DNA of 14,927 bases from JAHJFW01 sp038065635 (GTDB lineage Bacteria; Patescibacteriota; Patescibacteriia; 2-12-FULL-60-25): the NCBI GenBank assembly GCA_038065635.1, contig JBBTQP010000030.1:1-14927 (forward strand), in the 5' to 3' direction. The notes under the pieces were generated by a model. That model saw only the letters and a list, made by a program, of their open reading frames with translations, had not been told where the DNA came from and did no database searches. Below are positions 5,903-12,608 of this stretch, piece after piece. Position numbers and translations under genes: made by a program. The first letter of the stretch is position 1. Each line of letters begins with the position of its first letter.

Positions 5903-8494
5903 TCACCTCCCCAAAACCTTCTTCAAATACTCCCCTGTCGCGCTTTTTGGGTTTTTCGCTATTTCTTCCGGAGTTCCTTCGGCTATTACGTGACCTCCTT
6001 TGTCTCCGCCTCCTGGACCCATGTCTATGATCCAATCCGCGTTCTTGATCACGTCGAGATTGTGTTCGATTACCACGACGGAATTGCCGCGAGCTACGAG
6101 ACGATGAAGGACTTCGAGCAATTTCCTAACATCGTCGAAATGAAGTCCTGTCGTGGGTTCGTCTAAAAGATAGAACGTGCGACCGGTATCACGACGCGCC
6201 AATTCTGTTGCGAGCTTCACGCGTTGCGCTTCTCCGCCGGACAAAGTTGTCGCTGATTGGCCGAGTTGGATGTATCCGAGACCGACCTCATCCAAAATCA
6301 TAGTCCGCTCGTGAATCGGCGGAATGTCTCGAAAAAACGTATTGGCTTCTTCCACGGTCATGGCGAGAAGTTGCGCGATATTTTTTCCGCGGTACTTTAC
6401 TTCCAATGTCTCGCGATCAAATCGCGTTCCTTTGCACACGTCGCACGCCACGTACACGGTCGGCAAAAAATGCATCTCAATCGCGATCTGCCCGTTGCCT
6501 TCGCAGTGCTCACAACGACCACCGGGGACGTTGAAAGAAAAACGGCCGGATTTATATCCGCGCATTCGCGCTTCAGGAGTCATCGTGAACAAGTCACGGA
6601 TATGAGTCCAAATTCCAGTATAAGTCGCTGGATTTGATCGAGGAGTTCTGCCGATCGGAGATTGATCAACATCCACGATTTTATCCAGCCAATCAATTCC
6701 TTCAATTGCGAGATGTTTTCCGGGCATGGCGGTCGATCCGTGCAAATGTCTCGCCATGGCGCGATAGAGAATATCAATCATGAGCGTGGATTTTCCGGAG
6801 CCGGAAACGCCGGTCACGCACACAAAACGCTTTAACGGAACTTTGACAGTAATGCTTTTCAAATTATTCTCCGTAGCTTTTCGGATTGCGATATGCTCTT
6901 TCGCGAGCGAGCGGCGTTTTTTTGGATAAGGAATTGTTTTTTCTCCGCGCAGATATTCGCAAGTTAAACTGTTTTTCGTATTCAAAACTCCCGGCATTAC
7001 GCCTTCCGCCACTATTTCTCCGCCGTGTTTTCCTGCGCCGGGTCCGATGTCAACGAGATAATCCGCCGCCGCGATCGTGTCTTGATCGTGTTCGACTACG
7101 ATGATCGTATTTCCGGCATCGCGAAGTTTTTCCAGCGTCTCGACAAGACGAACGTTGTCGCGCGGATGAAGTCCGATGGTAGGTTCGTCGAGAACGTATA
7201 GCGCTCCAACGAGTCGGGAACCGATCTGCGATGCGAGTCGGATGCGTTGCGCTTCTCCGCCGGATAGCGAACCGGCTTTGCGATCTAAAGTAAGATAGTG
7301 AAGACCGACATCGAAAAGAAATTGAAGACGCGCGAGAATCTCTTTCAAAACCGGCTCTGAAATCGTGGCCTCGTTATCAGTCAACTCAAGCGAAGAAAAA
7401 AACTCATGCGCCGCGCCGATATCCATACTCGTTGTTTCGACGATGCTTTTTCCGGCAACAAGGACGAACAGAGCTTCGGTTCGGAGACGCACGCCCGAAC
7501 AAGCTGTGCAAATTTCTTCGGAAAAAATCTCCTTGGTTCCGAGACCGTTGCACGCCTGACACGCGCCGTATGGAGAATTGAAGGAGAAGAGACGCGGCTC
7601 GAATTCCGGAAAAGCAAAATCGTGTTTCGGACAGGAAAATCGCGCGGACATTATGTGTTCTGATCCGTCGTCAAGAATAGCAATCGCCGTTCCGTCAGCG
7701 CGATCTAGCGCGATCTCGATCGCTTCAGACACACGAGAGCGCAGCTGTTTATTTCCTTCCACCGGCCAAGCGAGCGGGATTCTATCTACGACAAGCTCGA
7801 TCGTATGTTGTTTGTATCTGCTAAGAGGAACGCGCTCACGGAGAGATCTCATCTTCCCATCCAACCGCACTTCCAAAAATCCTTTTTCATACAAATCTTG
7901 AAGCAACTGATGATACTCCCCTTTCCTCCCGCGAACGATCGGCGCGAGAACTTTGATTTCATCCCTTGTGTCATTCCCGCCCCTCCCATTGTCATTCCCG
8001 CGCAGGCGGGAATCCATCTTCATCCTCTTCTTCACCTCTTCCGGATTCGCATGAATCTCAACCGTCCGCTTCAAAATCGCATCCACCATTTCTTCCACCG
8101 TCATCTTACGAATCGGTTTTCCGTCGATGGGACAGTGCGGTCGGCCGACACGCGCGTAAAGAACGCGGAGATAATCGTAAATCTCCGTGATGGTCGCGAC
8201 GGTTGAACGCGGATTCGCGCTATGAGCTTTTTGATCGATTGAGATTGCCGGCGACAACCCCTCTATCTCATCAACGTCCGGCTTTTTCATCTGTCCGAGA
8301 AACTGCCGCGCGTAAGCGGAAAGAGATTCCACGTAACGCCGCTGACCTTCCGCAAAAATCGTATCAAACGCCAAACTCGACTTGCCCGATCCGGACAAAC
8401 CCGTAAACACAATCATCTTATTGCGCGGCAGTTCCAACGAAATGTTTTTAAGATTATGCTCGCGCGCGCCTTTTATGGAGATCTTGTCTTGCAT
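5903..8494 (-). CDS. uvrA: UvrA, excinuclease ABC subunit A, shortened and repeat-invaded
   Basis: This is the damage-recognition ATPase of nucleotide excision repair, 863 residues against about 940 in most bacteria. The N-terminal half has Walker A TGLSGSGKSS (31-40), ABC signature LSGGEAQRIRL (410-420) and Walker B VLDEPTIGLH (434-443). The C-terminal half has GVSGSGKST (562-570), a CX2C-X19-CX2C zinc module (C661, C664, C684, C687), LSGGEAQRVKL and LLDEPTTGLH. Two oddities are visible. Between CQACNGLG (312-319) and CTACSG (329-334) there are only 9 residues where about 110 are usual, so the insertion domain is absent. Residues 160-176 (MDSRLRGNDNGRGGNDT) are the translation of a palindromic repeat. 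The first zinc pair reads CPKH (288-291), with His in place of the second Cys. No clear ribosome binding site precedes the ATG at 8494. It converges with hepT. Confidence 0.95.
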   Translation of the reverse strand: MQDKISIKGAREHNLKNISLELPRNKMIVFTGLSGSGKSSLAFDTIFAEGQRRYVESLSAYARQFLGQMKKPDVDEIEGLSPAISIDQKAHSANPRSTVATITEIYDYLRVLYARVGRPHCPIDGKPIRKMTVEEMVDAILKRTVEIHANPEEVKKRMKMDSRLRGNDNGRGGNDTRDEIKVLAPIVRGRKGEYHQLLQDLYEKGFLEVRLDGKMRSLRERVPLSRYKQHTIELVVDRIPLAWPVEGNKQLRSRVSEAIEIALDRADGTAIAILDDGSEHIMSARFSCPKHDFAFPEFEPRLFSFNSPYGACQACNGLGTKEIFSEEICTACSGVRLRTEALFVLVAGKSIVETTSMDIGAAHEFFSSLELTDNEATISEPVLKEILARLQFLFDVGLHYLTLDRKAGSLSGGEAQRIRLASQIGSRLVGALYVLDEPTIGLHPRDNVRLVETLEKLRDAGNTIIVVEHDQDTIAAADYLVDIGPGAGKHGGEIVAEGVMPGVLNTKNSLTCEYLRGEKTIPYPKKRRSLAKEHIAIRKATENNLKSITVKVPLKRFVCVTGVSGSGKSTLMIDILYRAMARHLHGSTAMPGKHLAIEGIDWLDKIVDVDQSPIGRTPRSNPATYTGIWTHIRDLFTMTPEARMRGYKSGRFSFNVPGGRCEHCEGNGQIAIEMHFLPTVYVACDVCKGTRFDRETLEVKYRGKNIAQLLAMTVEEANTFFRDIPPIHERTMILDEVGLGYIQLGQSATTLSGGEAQRVKLATELARRDTGRTFYLLDEPTTGLHFDDVRKLLEVLHRLVARGNSVVVIEHNLDVIKNADWIIDMGPGGGDKGGHVIAEGTPEEIAKNPKSATGEYLKKVLGR
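7970..8017. repeat. Palindromic repeat inserted in the uvrA reading frame
   Basis: A full GTCATTCCCG-family unit at 7991-8017 has stem ATTCCCGC-GCAG-GCGGGAAT (7994-8013). A partial copy, GTCATTCCCGC, precedes it at 7970-7980, 21 bp away. Read on the minus strand it encodes MDSRLRGND plus a degenerate second copy, GRGGNDT. The unit matches 1081-1107 at 24 of 27 bases; of the three differences, two are a compensatory stem pair (T-A there, C-G here). The inserted length keeps the uvrA frame open. Confidence 0.85.
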
Positions 8495-8514
8495 TTAGTT
8501 CAATTCTTGACTTC

Positions 8515-8656
8515 CGTCATTGCGAGCCTCAGCAGAGGCGCGGCAATCTAATCCCTCTGTCATTGCGAGCGAAGTCCGACGAAGCGTGGCAATCTAATAG
8601 AAGAAAATCACTCCTCTAATTTGATTGCCACGTCGTTGCTACTCCTCGCAATGACG
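8515..8656. repeat. Three copies of a GTCATTGCGAG...GCAATCTAAT repeat
   Basis: Copy A (8515-8552) and copy B (8559-8598) are direct repeats; copy C (8619-8656) is inverted. All share the ends GTCATTGCGAG and GGCAATC, with a variable centre. Copy A folds on itself, ATTGC outside and GCCTC-AGCA-GAGGC inside, while B and C could pair with each other as a long stem. The family resembles dispersed palindromic intergenic repeats known from several bacterial groups and is different in sequence from the two other repeat types in this window. Confidence 0.8.
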
Positions 8657-8821
8657 ATACAGACTCAAAACATCCCGGAAAACGCGGCCTTTACATAGGA
8701 CACGCCCGAGTTGTTGCGAAATGAAGATAGCGGAGATTTGATGCGCTGTAAAGAAACTCGTGACAAGTATGCGCCCTAAGTCAGTTCCAACGGCGTTCAA
8801 ACGAGAACATATGCGTAATCA

Positions 8822-8853
8822 AAGATAGTCGGGGGGAGCGCGAGTCCTATCTT
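8822..8853 (-). terminator. Weak candidate terminator after GH10
   Basis: AAGATAG (8822-8828) pairs with CTATCTT (8847-8853), 7 bp, with a possible inner TCG/CGA. It begins 16 nt after the GH10 stop codon on the minus strand, but only three Ts follow the stem, so termination is doubtful. Confidence 0.3.
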
Positions 8854-8869
8854 ACTATGATCCTGACGT

Positions 8870-9685
8870 TTATTTTATAGCCTCCTGGACGCCGAAGTAG
8901 GCGGGTTTCTTGTTGAGTTTCTCGTCGAAGAGCTGTGGATGGTTATTGGTAAGCCAGTAGGGATCGCCGTCGTGCAATCCCCAAACGATGACATCCTTGT
9001 GGCGGCGCGAAGCAAGGAAGGTTTGAATAACGGTTTTGATGGTCTGTTTTTGCTGCTCGTAGTCAGTAGCGCTTGCATTTTCCGGTAACTCCACATCAAG
9101 TTCAGTAATATAGTTGTCAAATCCGAGGTCTGCAATTTCGTCTAGACGCGCAAGAAGCGTGGTAGCGTCAAAACTACCCGGCTTAACGTGCATCTGCCAA
9201 CCGAGGGCTTGCACCGGTGTTCCCTGACTCTTCAGACTAAGAAGCAATGCTTTTGTGCCTTCATACTTCGCCTGATTGCTTTCAATGTCATACTCATTGT
9301 AGTACAGCACGGCGTTCGGATCAGCTGCCCGCGCCCGAACAAAAGCCTTGCGGATATAATCATTCCCCATTGCCTCAACCCACTTGTGGCCCTTACGAAG
9401 CGTGCCGTCGATGTCCACAGCCTCATTCACGACGTTCCAAAACTTGATTTTGCCCTTGTACCGACCTACGACAGTATCTATATGCTCGTTCATGATAGTC
9501 TCCACTTGGATATTTGGAGTTGTCTTCAGCCAATCAGGAACGTCTTCGAACCAGACTAGTGTCTGAGCGAAAAGATCCATCCCGCGTTCTTGCCCCCATT
9601 GCGCTTGTTCATCCATCTCAGTGAATTTATATGAGGCACGGTTTTCACGGAAACCATCATCCCAAAACGAACCGATGGTCAGGGC
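8870..9685 (-). CDS. Glycoside hydrolase family 10 (xylanase-like), 5' end in gap
   Basis: 271 codons are visible, from the N gap to a TAA at 8870. The fragment is the larger part of a GH10 (beta/alpha)8 barrel, normally an endo-1,4-beta-xylanase. The acid/base glutamate is in FWNVVNEAVD (codon 9422-9424) and the nucleophile in ITELDV (codon 9101-9103). The substrate-site segment WQMH and the late VIVWGLHDGDPYWL also fit the family. The usual GHTLVWH strand reads AQTLVWF here, so a conserved -1 subsite histidine appears replaced by phenylalanine. The first strands, including the usual NEMKW region and any signal peptide, are lost in the gap. It could be the C-terminal half of one protein with the GH5 part upstream, or a separate gene starting inside the gap; the two visible frames differ, but a 100-N filler says nothing about true length. 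Confidence 0.88.
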   Translation of the reverse strand, partial: ALTIGSFWDDGFRENRASYKFTEMDEQAQWGQERGMDLFAQTLVWFEDVPDWLKTTPNIQVETIMNEHIDTVVGRYKGKIKFWNVVNEAVDIDGTLRKGHKWVEAMGNDYIRKAFVRARAADPNAVLYYNEYDIESNQAKYEGTKALLLSLKSQGTPVQALGWQMHVKPGSFDATTLLARLDEIADLGFDNYITELDVELPENASATDYEQQKQTIKTVIQTFLASRRHKDVIVWGLHDGDPYWLTNNHPQLFDEKLNKKPAYFGVQEAIK

Positions 9686-9785
9686 NNNNNNNNNNNNNNN
9701 NNNNNNNNNNNNNNNNNNNNNNNNNNNNNNNNNNNNNNNNNNNNNNNNNNNNNNNNNNNNNNNNNNNNNNNNNNNNNNNNNNNNN
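9686..9785. other. Assembly gap of 100 Ns
   Basis: Exactly 100 unknown bases, the conventional filler for a scaffold join of unknown length. It interrupts the GH5/GH10 coding region. Confidence 0.99.
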
Positions 9786-11309
9786 ATCAGAGATATCATC
9801 AATTTTTTGATTCCAATTGGAGCCATAGATAGAAATGGCCACGGCTTCACTGGTCACCCAACGCAAAAGACTGTTTTTTGAAACCGCATAGACTTTTGGA
9901 AGCGACACGAATTTCACCATCCGGATCCCCGGGCGATACGTCACATTGTTGCCCAAGGAGATAGAGGACATGATAGACGAGGAAATCGTCTGGACCTGGG
10001 AAAAATCTGGGTACCATGTGAAGTAAACCTTCTCGTTCGGAAACGCGTGACGCTTGCCATCGCTTCCGTAGAAATATACGGCCTTGCATGGATGATCTAC
10101 AGCCGCTCCAGCCGGACAGGATAGTTTAATTAGTGAACCGGAACTTGGAGAGACTGCCCCGGCTCCCGCCCAGTGTTTTTTAAACATCCGCATGTAACTG
10201 GATTCTGCGACTCGTGCTGTTCCTGTCGGTTCTGTCTCGAAATCAAAATCGCCGCTTTGTCCATCTATTACGTCACGCCATAAAAAATGGGTGTAACTCC
10301 AGCCGTATTCCTCAAAAATTGATATCAGATCATCAAGAAAGGCAATACAGCTTGGAACACGGCGATTGCAGCCGAATTCCCCAATGAAAATGGGTGTTTT
10401 GTGCTTGTTTTGAAAAGCCAGCGCATGCTTCATCACGTCTTTAAGGCGGTTTTTGTCCCAAAACATTGTCTCCGTATAAATATCGGACGTAATTTTCCCC
10501 GGATACACCAGGCCGGAAATATCGCCCTTGCCAGCCCACTCAAAACCTTGATGGGTAAAGTCAGATGGTTCATACATGTGAAAACTGTAGATAGTGCGTG
10601 AATCGCCGGTCGTTACGGCGTCTTCCATGCCGAGCGGGTTTGACCACGCTGTCGCGCTCACGATAATCGGAGTTTGGGAATCAACCTGACGAATACTGGT
10701 TGTAATTTTTTTGGCGAGATCAAACCACACAGAAGCCGGGAGCGGCGCCTGTTTGACTGGAACGTCCGGATGCGGTTCAACCATCAGATTATATGCGATG
10801 ACGTGCGTTCGATTTTTATATCTGTCTGCCACAAATCGCCACATCTCAACCCACTTGTCTTTCGCCACTTGTGAATACCAAAGAACTTCATCCGCTCCAT
10901 CCGGTGAACCGGAAAAAGTCTCTTCTGATTTTCCAGGCCCATTTCGGAAATGAATCACGGCGTATAATCCAACCTCTTCGGACCACTGAATAGCGTCGTC
11001 GAGCCACTTGAGTTTTGTAGTGTCAAGCGCATACGGCGCTTCGGCGTTATACGGCCCGGGATAATTCAAAGAGACGACATTTGCGCCCTGATTTTTTAGG
11101 GCGGCAAAATCTTCTTTGGTCACGAAACTGAAAACTTCAACACCAGCGTAGAAAGGATTGTATGGATGAATTGCCGCACCGCGAAAAAATGAGGGATTTT
11201 GCCAGAGTGAAAATTTATCCGTTTGAGGAGCGGATTGAGCATGAAAAGCCGGAAATATAATCCAGGAGCAGAGCGCAAATAGGAAACACAGATTTTTCGC
11301 ATGGCACAT
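9786..11309 (-). CDS. Secreted GH5-type glycoside hydrolase with C-terminal repeat domain, 3' end in gap
   Basis: 508 codons are visible from the ATG at 11309 to the gap. A GGAG ribosome binding site lies 7 nt upstream. Residues 1-27 form a signal peptide (hydrophobic LCFLFALCSWIIFPAF, probable cleavage after HAQSA), so the enzyme is exported. Residues 40-380 look like a GH5 (cellulase-type) barrel. The acid/base is Glu178 in YNLMVEPHPD, the active-site strand is YSFHMYEP (241-248), and the nucleophile is Glu311 in FIGEFGCNR. After a Ser/Gly linker (385-395), residues 398-508 hold a separate domain with YFYGSDGKRHAFPNEKVYFTWY, LGNNVTYRPGIRMVKF and LRWVTSEAVA. I recall this domain as a common module of surface proteins in Candidate Phyla Radiation bacteria; a cell-surface anchoring role is inference. 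Substrate is probably a beta-glucan or mannan; the exact subfamily cannot be told. Confidence 0.85.
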
Positions 11310-11357
11310 AAGGGAACTCCATTAATTGGGACTGTGTCAGTAAAAACTTTTTCGGAT

Positions 11358-11386
11358 TTTATATTACAACAAAACGCACTTATAAT
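11358..11386 (+). promoter_or_regulatory. Candidate rightward promoter of the transglutaminase-like gene
   Basis: -35 TTTATA (11358-11363), 17-nt spacer, perfect -10 TATAAT (11381-11386). A start near 11393 would give a leader of about 37 nt to the ATG at 11430. A second possible -10, TATCCT, lies 6 nt before that ATG but has no -35. Confidence 0.5.
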
Positions 11387-11389
11387 CAA
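11361..11389 (-). promoter_or_regulatory. Candidate leftward promoter of the GH5 gene
   Basis: -35 TTGATT (11384-11389 on the minus strand), 17-nt spacer, -10 TAATAT (11361-11366), with TATAAA overlapping it. It occupies almost exactly the same bases as the rightward promoter, so the two should compete for polymerase. Confidence 0.5.
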
Positions 11390-11429
11390 ATTCGGCCTTA
11401 CCCCGCGTGTCCCATGCTATCCTATCCTC

Positions 11430-12047
11430 ATGTTCGGCTTGGATAAAAAGGAAATGAGTATATTGAGGTTGCTGAAAACACCTCGGAAAATCCAGGATTT
11501 TCTGGAAGAAATCCCAATCAACTTCGAACCCGAGGGCGACACATGCCTTTCTCCGCGCCGCGTCCTTCGAGAACGGCGTGCTCACTGCATCGAAGGCGCC
11601 ATGCTTGCGGCGCTTGCGCTGCGCATTCAAGGCGAGCGGCCGCTCGTTCTGGATTTGGAAGCGTCAGCGCAAGATCACGACCATGTGATAGCGCTTTTCA
11701 AACGCCACGGATGCTGGGGCGCTATTTCAAAAACAAACCACGCGGTGCTTAGATATCGTGAGCCGGTATATAAAACGATCCGTGAACTTGTATTGTCATT
11801 CTTTCATGAATACATGGACGGAACCGGAAAGAAAACCCTTCGATCTTTTTCTCCGCCGGTTGATCTGTCGCGATTCGACGAAATCGGCTGGATGACGTCA
11901 GAAGAAAACGTGTGGGAAATCGCGCAATATCTTGCCGACATTCGACATTCGCCGCTTTTGTCTCTCGCCCAGATTCGGACGCTACGAAAAGCGGACGCGT
12001 TGGAAATTGAGGCTGGGAATCTGACGCAGTGGAAAAATAAGAAATAA
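11430..12047 (+). CDS. Transglutaminase-like conserved hypothetical protein
   Basis: This is a 205-residue protein from the chosen ATG at 11430. The frame is open back to 11301, but that part overlaps the divergent GH5 gene and its promoter and does not look conserved. ATG 11454 is a further alternative. The core RRAHCIEGAMLAALALR (50-65), PLVLDLEA and DHDHVIALFKRHGCWGAISKTN (82-103), followed by HAVLRYREPVYKTIRELVLSFFHEY, fits a family of uncharacterised bacterial proteins with a papain/transglutaminase-like fold. Cys53 and His85 would be the catalytic Cys and His, and an acidic or Asn residue after GAISKTN could complete a triad. No signal peptide or membrane helix is seen, so it is probably cytoplasmic. 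Whether it is a peptidase, an amidase or a cross-linking enzyme is unknown. It is convergent with hicA. Confidence 0.75.
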   Translation: MFGLDKKEMSILRLLKTPRKIQDFLEEIPINFEPEGDTCLSPRRVLRERRAHCIEGAMLAALALRIQGERPLVLDLEASAQDHDHVIALFKRHGCWGAISKTNHAVLRYREPVYKTIRELVLSFFHEYMDGTGKKTLRSFSPPVDLSRFDEIGWMTSEENVWEIAQYLADIRHSPLLSLAQIRTLRKADALEIEAGNLTQWKNKK

Positions 12048-12108
12048 CCCATCCGTACCGCCCCGTACATTTGCTGTGCTATCGGAAAGAATTAAGGTCT
12101 TGTATTTT

Positions 12109-12333
12109 TCAAATAAGTTTTATGAATTCTTCTGTTGCAATCCCAATATCGCGCAAAATGCCGCGCAAAGTTCCTCTCGGCATGTCCTTGTTAGCATGGA
12201 CGGGAATGGTTGCGATTCTTCCGTCGGCATGACGCAACTGAACATGGCTTCCGCGTTGCCTTGAAATTTCAAAACCTGCTTTTATCAGAGCTGCTACAAC
12301 CAGCTTTCCTGATACTATTGGAAGAGGCGGCAT
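12109..12333 (-). CDS. hicA: HicA-family toxin (mRNA interferase)
   Basis: This is a 74-residue protein with the HicA (YcfA) double-stranded RNA-binding-like fold. The order is SGKLVVAALIKAGFEISRQRGSHVQLRH, then TIPVHANKDMPRGTLRGILRDIGI and EEF. His30 in RQRGSH is the catalytic histidine of the family, which cleaves mRNA and tmRNA. The ATG lies 2 nt after the hicB stop codon, so it is translated by coupling from the hicB message; no separate promoter or strong ribosome binding site is seen. The toxin comes second here, whereas the E. coli pair has hicA first. It is convergent with the transglutaminase-like gene about 60 bp away, without an obvious terminator. Confidence 0.9.
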   Translation of the reverse strand: MPPLPIVSGKLVVAALIKAGFEISRQRGSHVQLRHADGRIATIPVHANKDMPRGTLRGILRDIGIATEEFIKLI

Positions 12334-12335
12334 AG

Positions 12336-12572
12336 TTATGCCTGCGATGGTGAAACGACAGTCTCGAAAGTATCAAAACTCGTTTCATCGGGAACTGTCT
12401 CTCCGCGAGACATCAGATCTTCAACGTATAATTCTATAGCTTCATGTATATTTTTTTTTGCCAAAATCAAAGAATCACCCCATGAATGACAGCCTGGTAG
12501 CGCCGGTACATAAGCATGAAATGTATCATTTTCGTCCGGTTCAATAATTACGCGATAAGTAATGTGTTTCAT
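12336..12572 (-). CDS. hicB: HicB-family antitoxin
   Basis: This is a 78-residue protein with the HicB N-terminal partial RNase H-like fold: MKHITYRVIIEPDENDTFHAYVPALPGCHSWGD, then AKKNIHEAIELYVEDLMSRGE. It has no C-terminal ribbon-helix-helix or helix-turn-helix domain, so it belongs to the short form. It neutralises HicA by binding; DNA-binding autoregulation by this short protein alone is not evident. It is the first gene of the pair. No Shine-Dalgarno precedes the ATG. An extended -10 box (TGA-TAACTT) ends 6 nt before it, suggesting a leaderless transcript. Confidence 0.9.
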   Translation of the reverse strand: MKHITYRVIIEPDENDTFHAYVPALPGCHSWGDSLILAKKNIHEAIELYVEDLMSRGETVPDETSFDTFETVVSPSQA

Positions 12573-12578
12573 TAAAAT

Positions 12579-12608
12579 AAGTTATCACGGAAATTAATAC
12601 CTGGTCAA
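12579..12608 (-). promoter_or_regulatory. Promoter of hicB-hicA, probably leaderless
   Basis: -35 TTGACC (12603-12608 on the minus strand), 18-nt spacer, -10 TAACTT (12579-12584) with an upstream TG, then 6 nt to the ATG. The -35 overlaps the TGA stop codon of the glycerate kinase gene. Confidence 0.6.

Larger units (their letters stand above)
8495..8869. other. Gene-free stretch between uvrA and the GH10 gene
   Basis: The part next to uvrA holds the three-copy repeat cluster at 8515-8656, so any uvrA promoter must lie in or beside repeats; I find no convincing -35/-10 pair. From 8661 to 8820 I see no coding sequence, RNA gene or strong hairpin on either strand. Confidence 0.6.

Noticed and set aside
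7511..7537. uvrA as a pseudogene because of missing domain and inserted repeat
   Set aside because: The frame is open over 863 codons with all Walker, signature and C-terminal zinc motifs intact.
8515..8656. Possible CRISPR array because of repeated units
   Set aside because: Only three copies, one inverted, with unequal spacing, variable centres and no spacer pattern or cas genes.
8661..8869. A small gene between the repeat cluster and GH10
   Set aside because: No frame on either strand has a start with a ribosome binding site or a protein-like composition.
9786..9850. GH10 start at the ATG at 9850
   Set aside because: That segment is the out-of-frame shadow of the GH5 protein tail; the apparent continuity is only translation through Ns.
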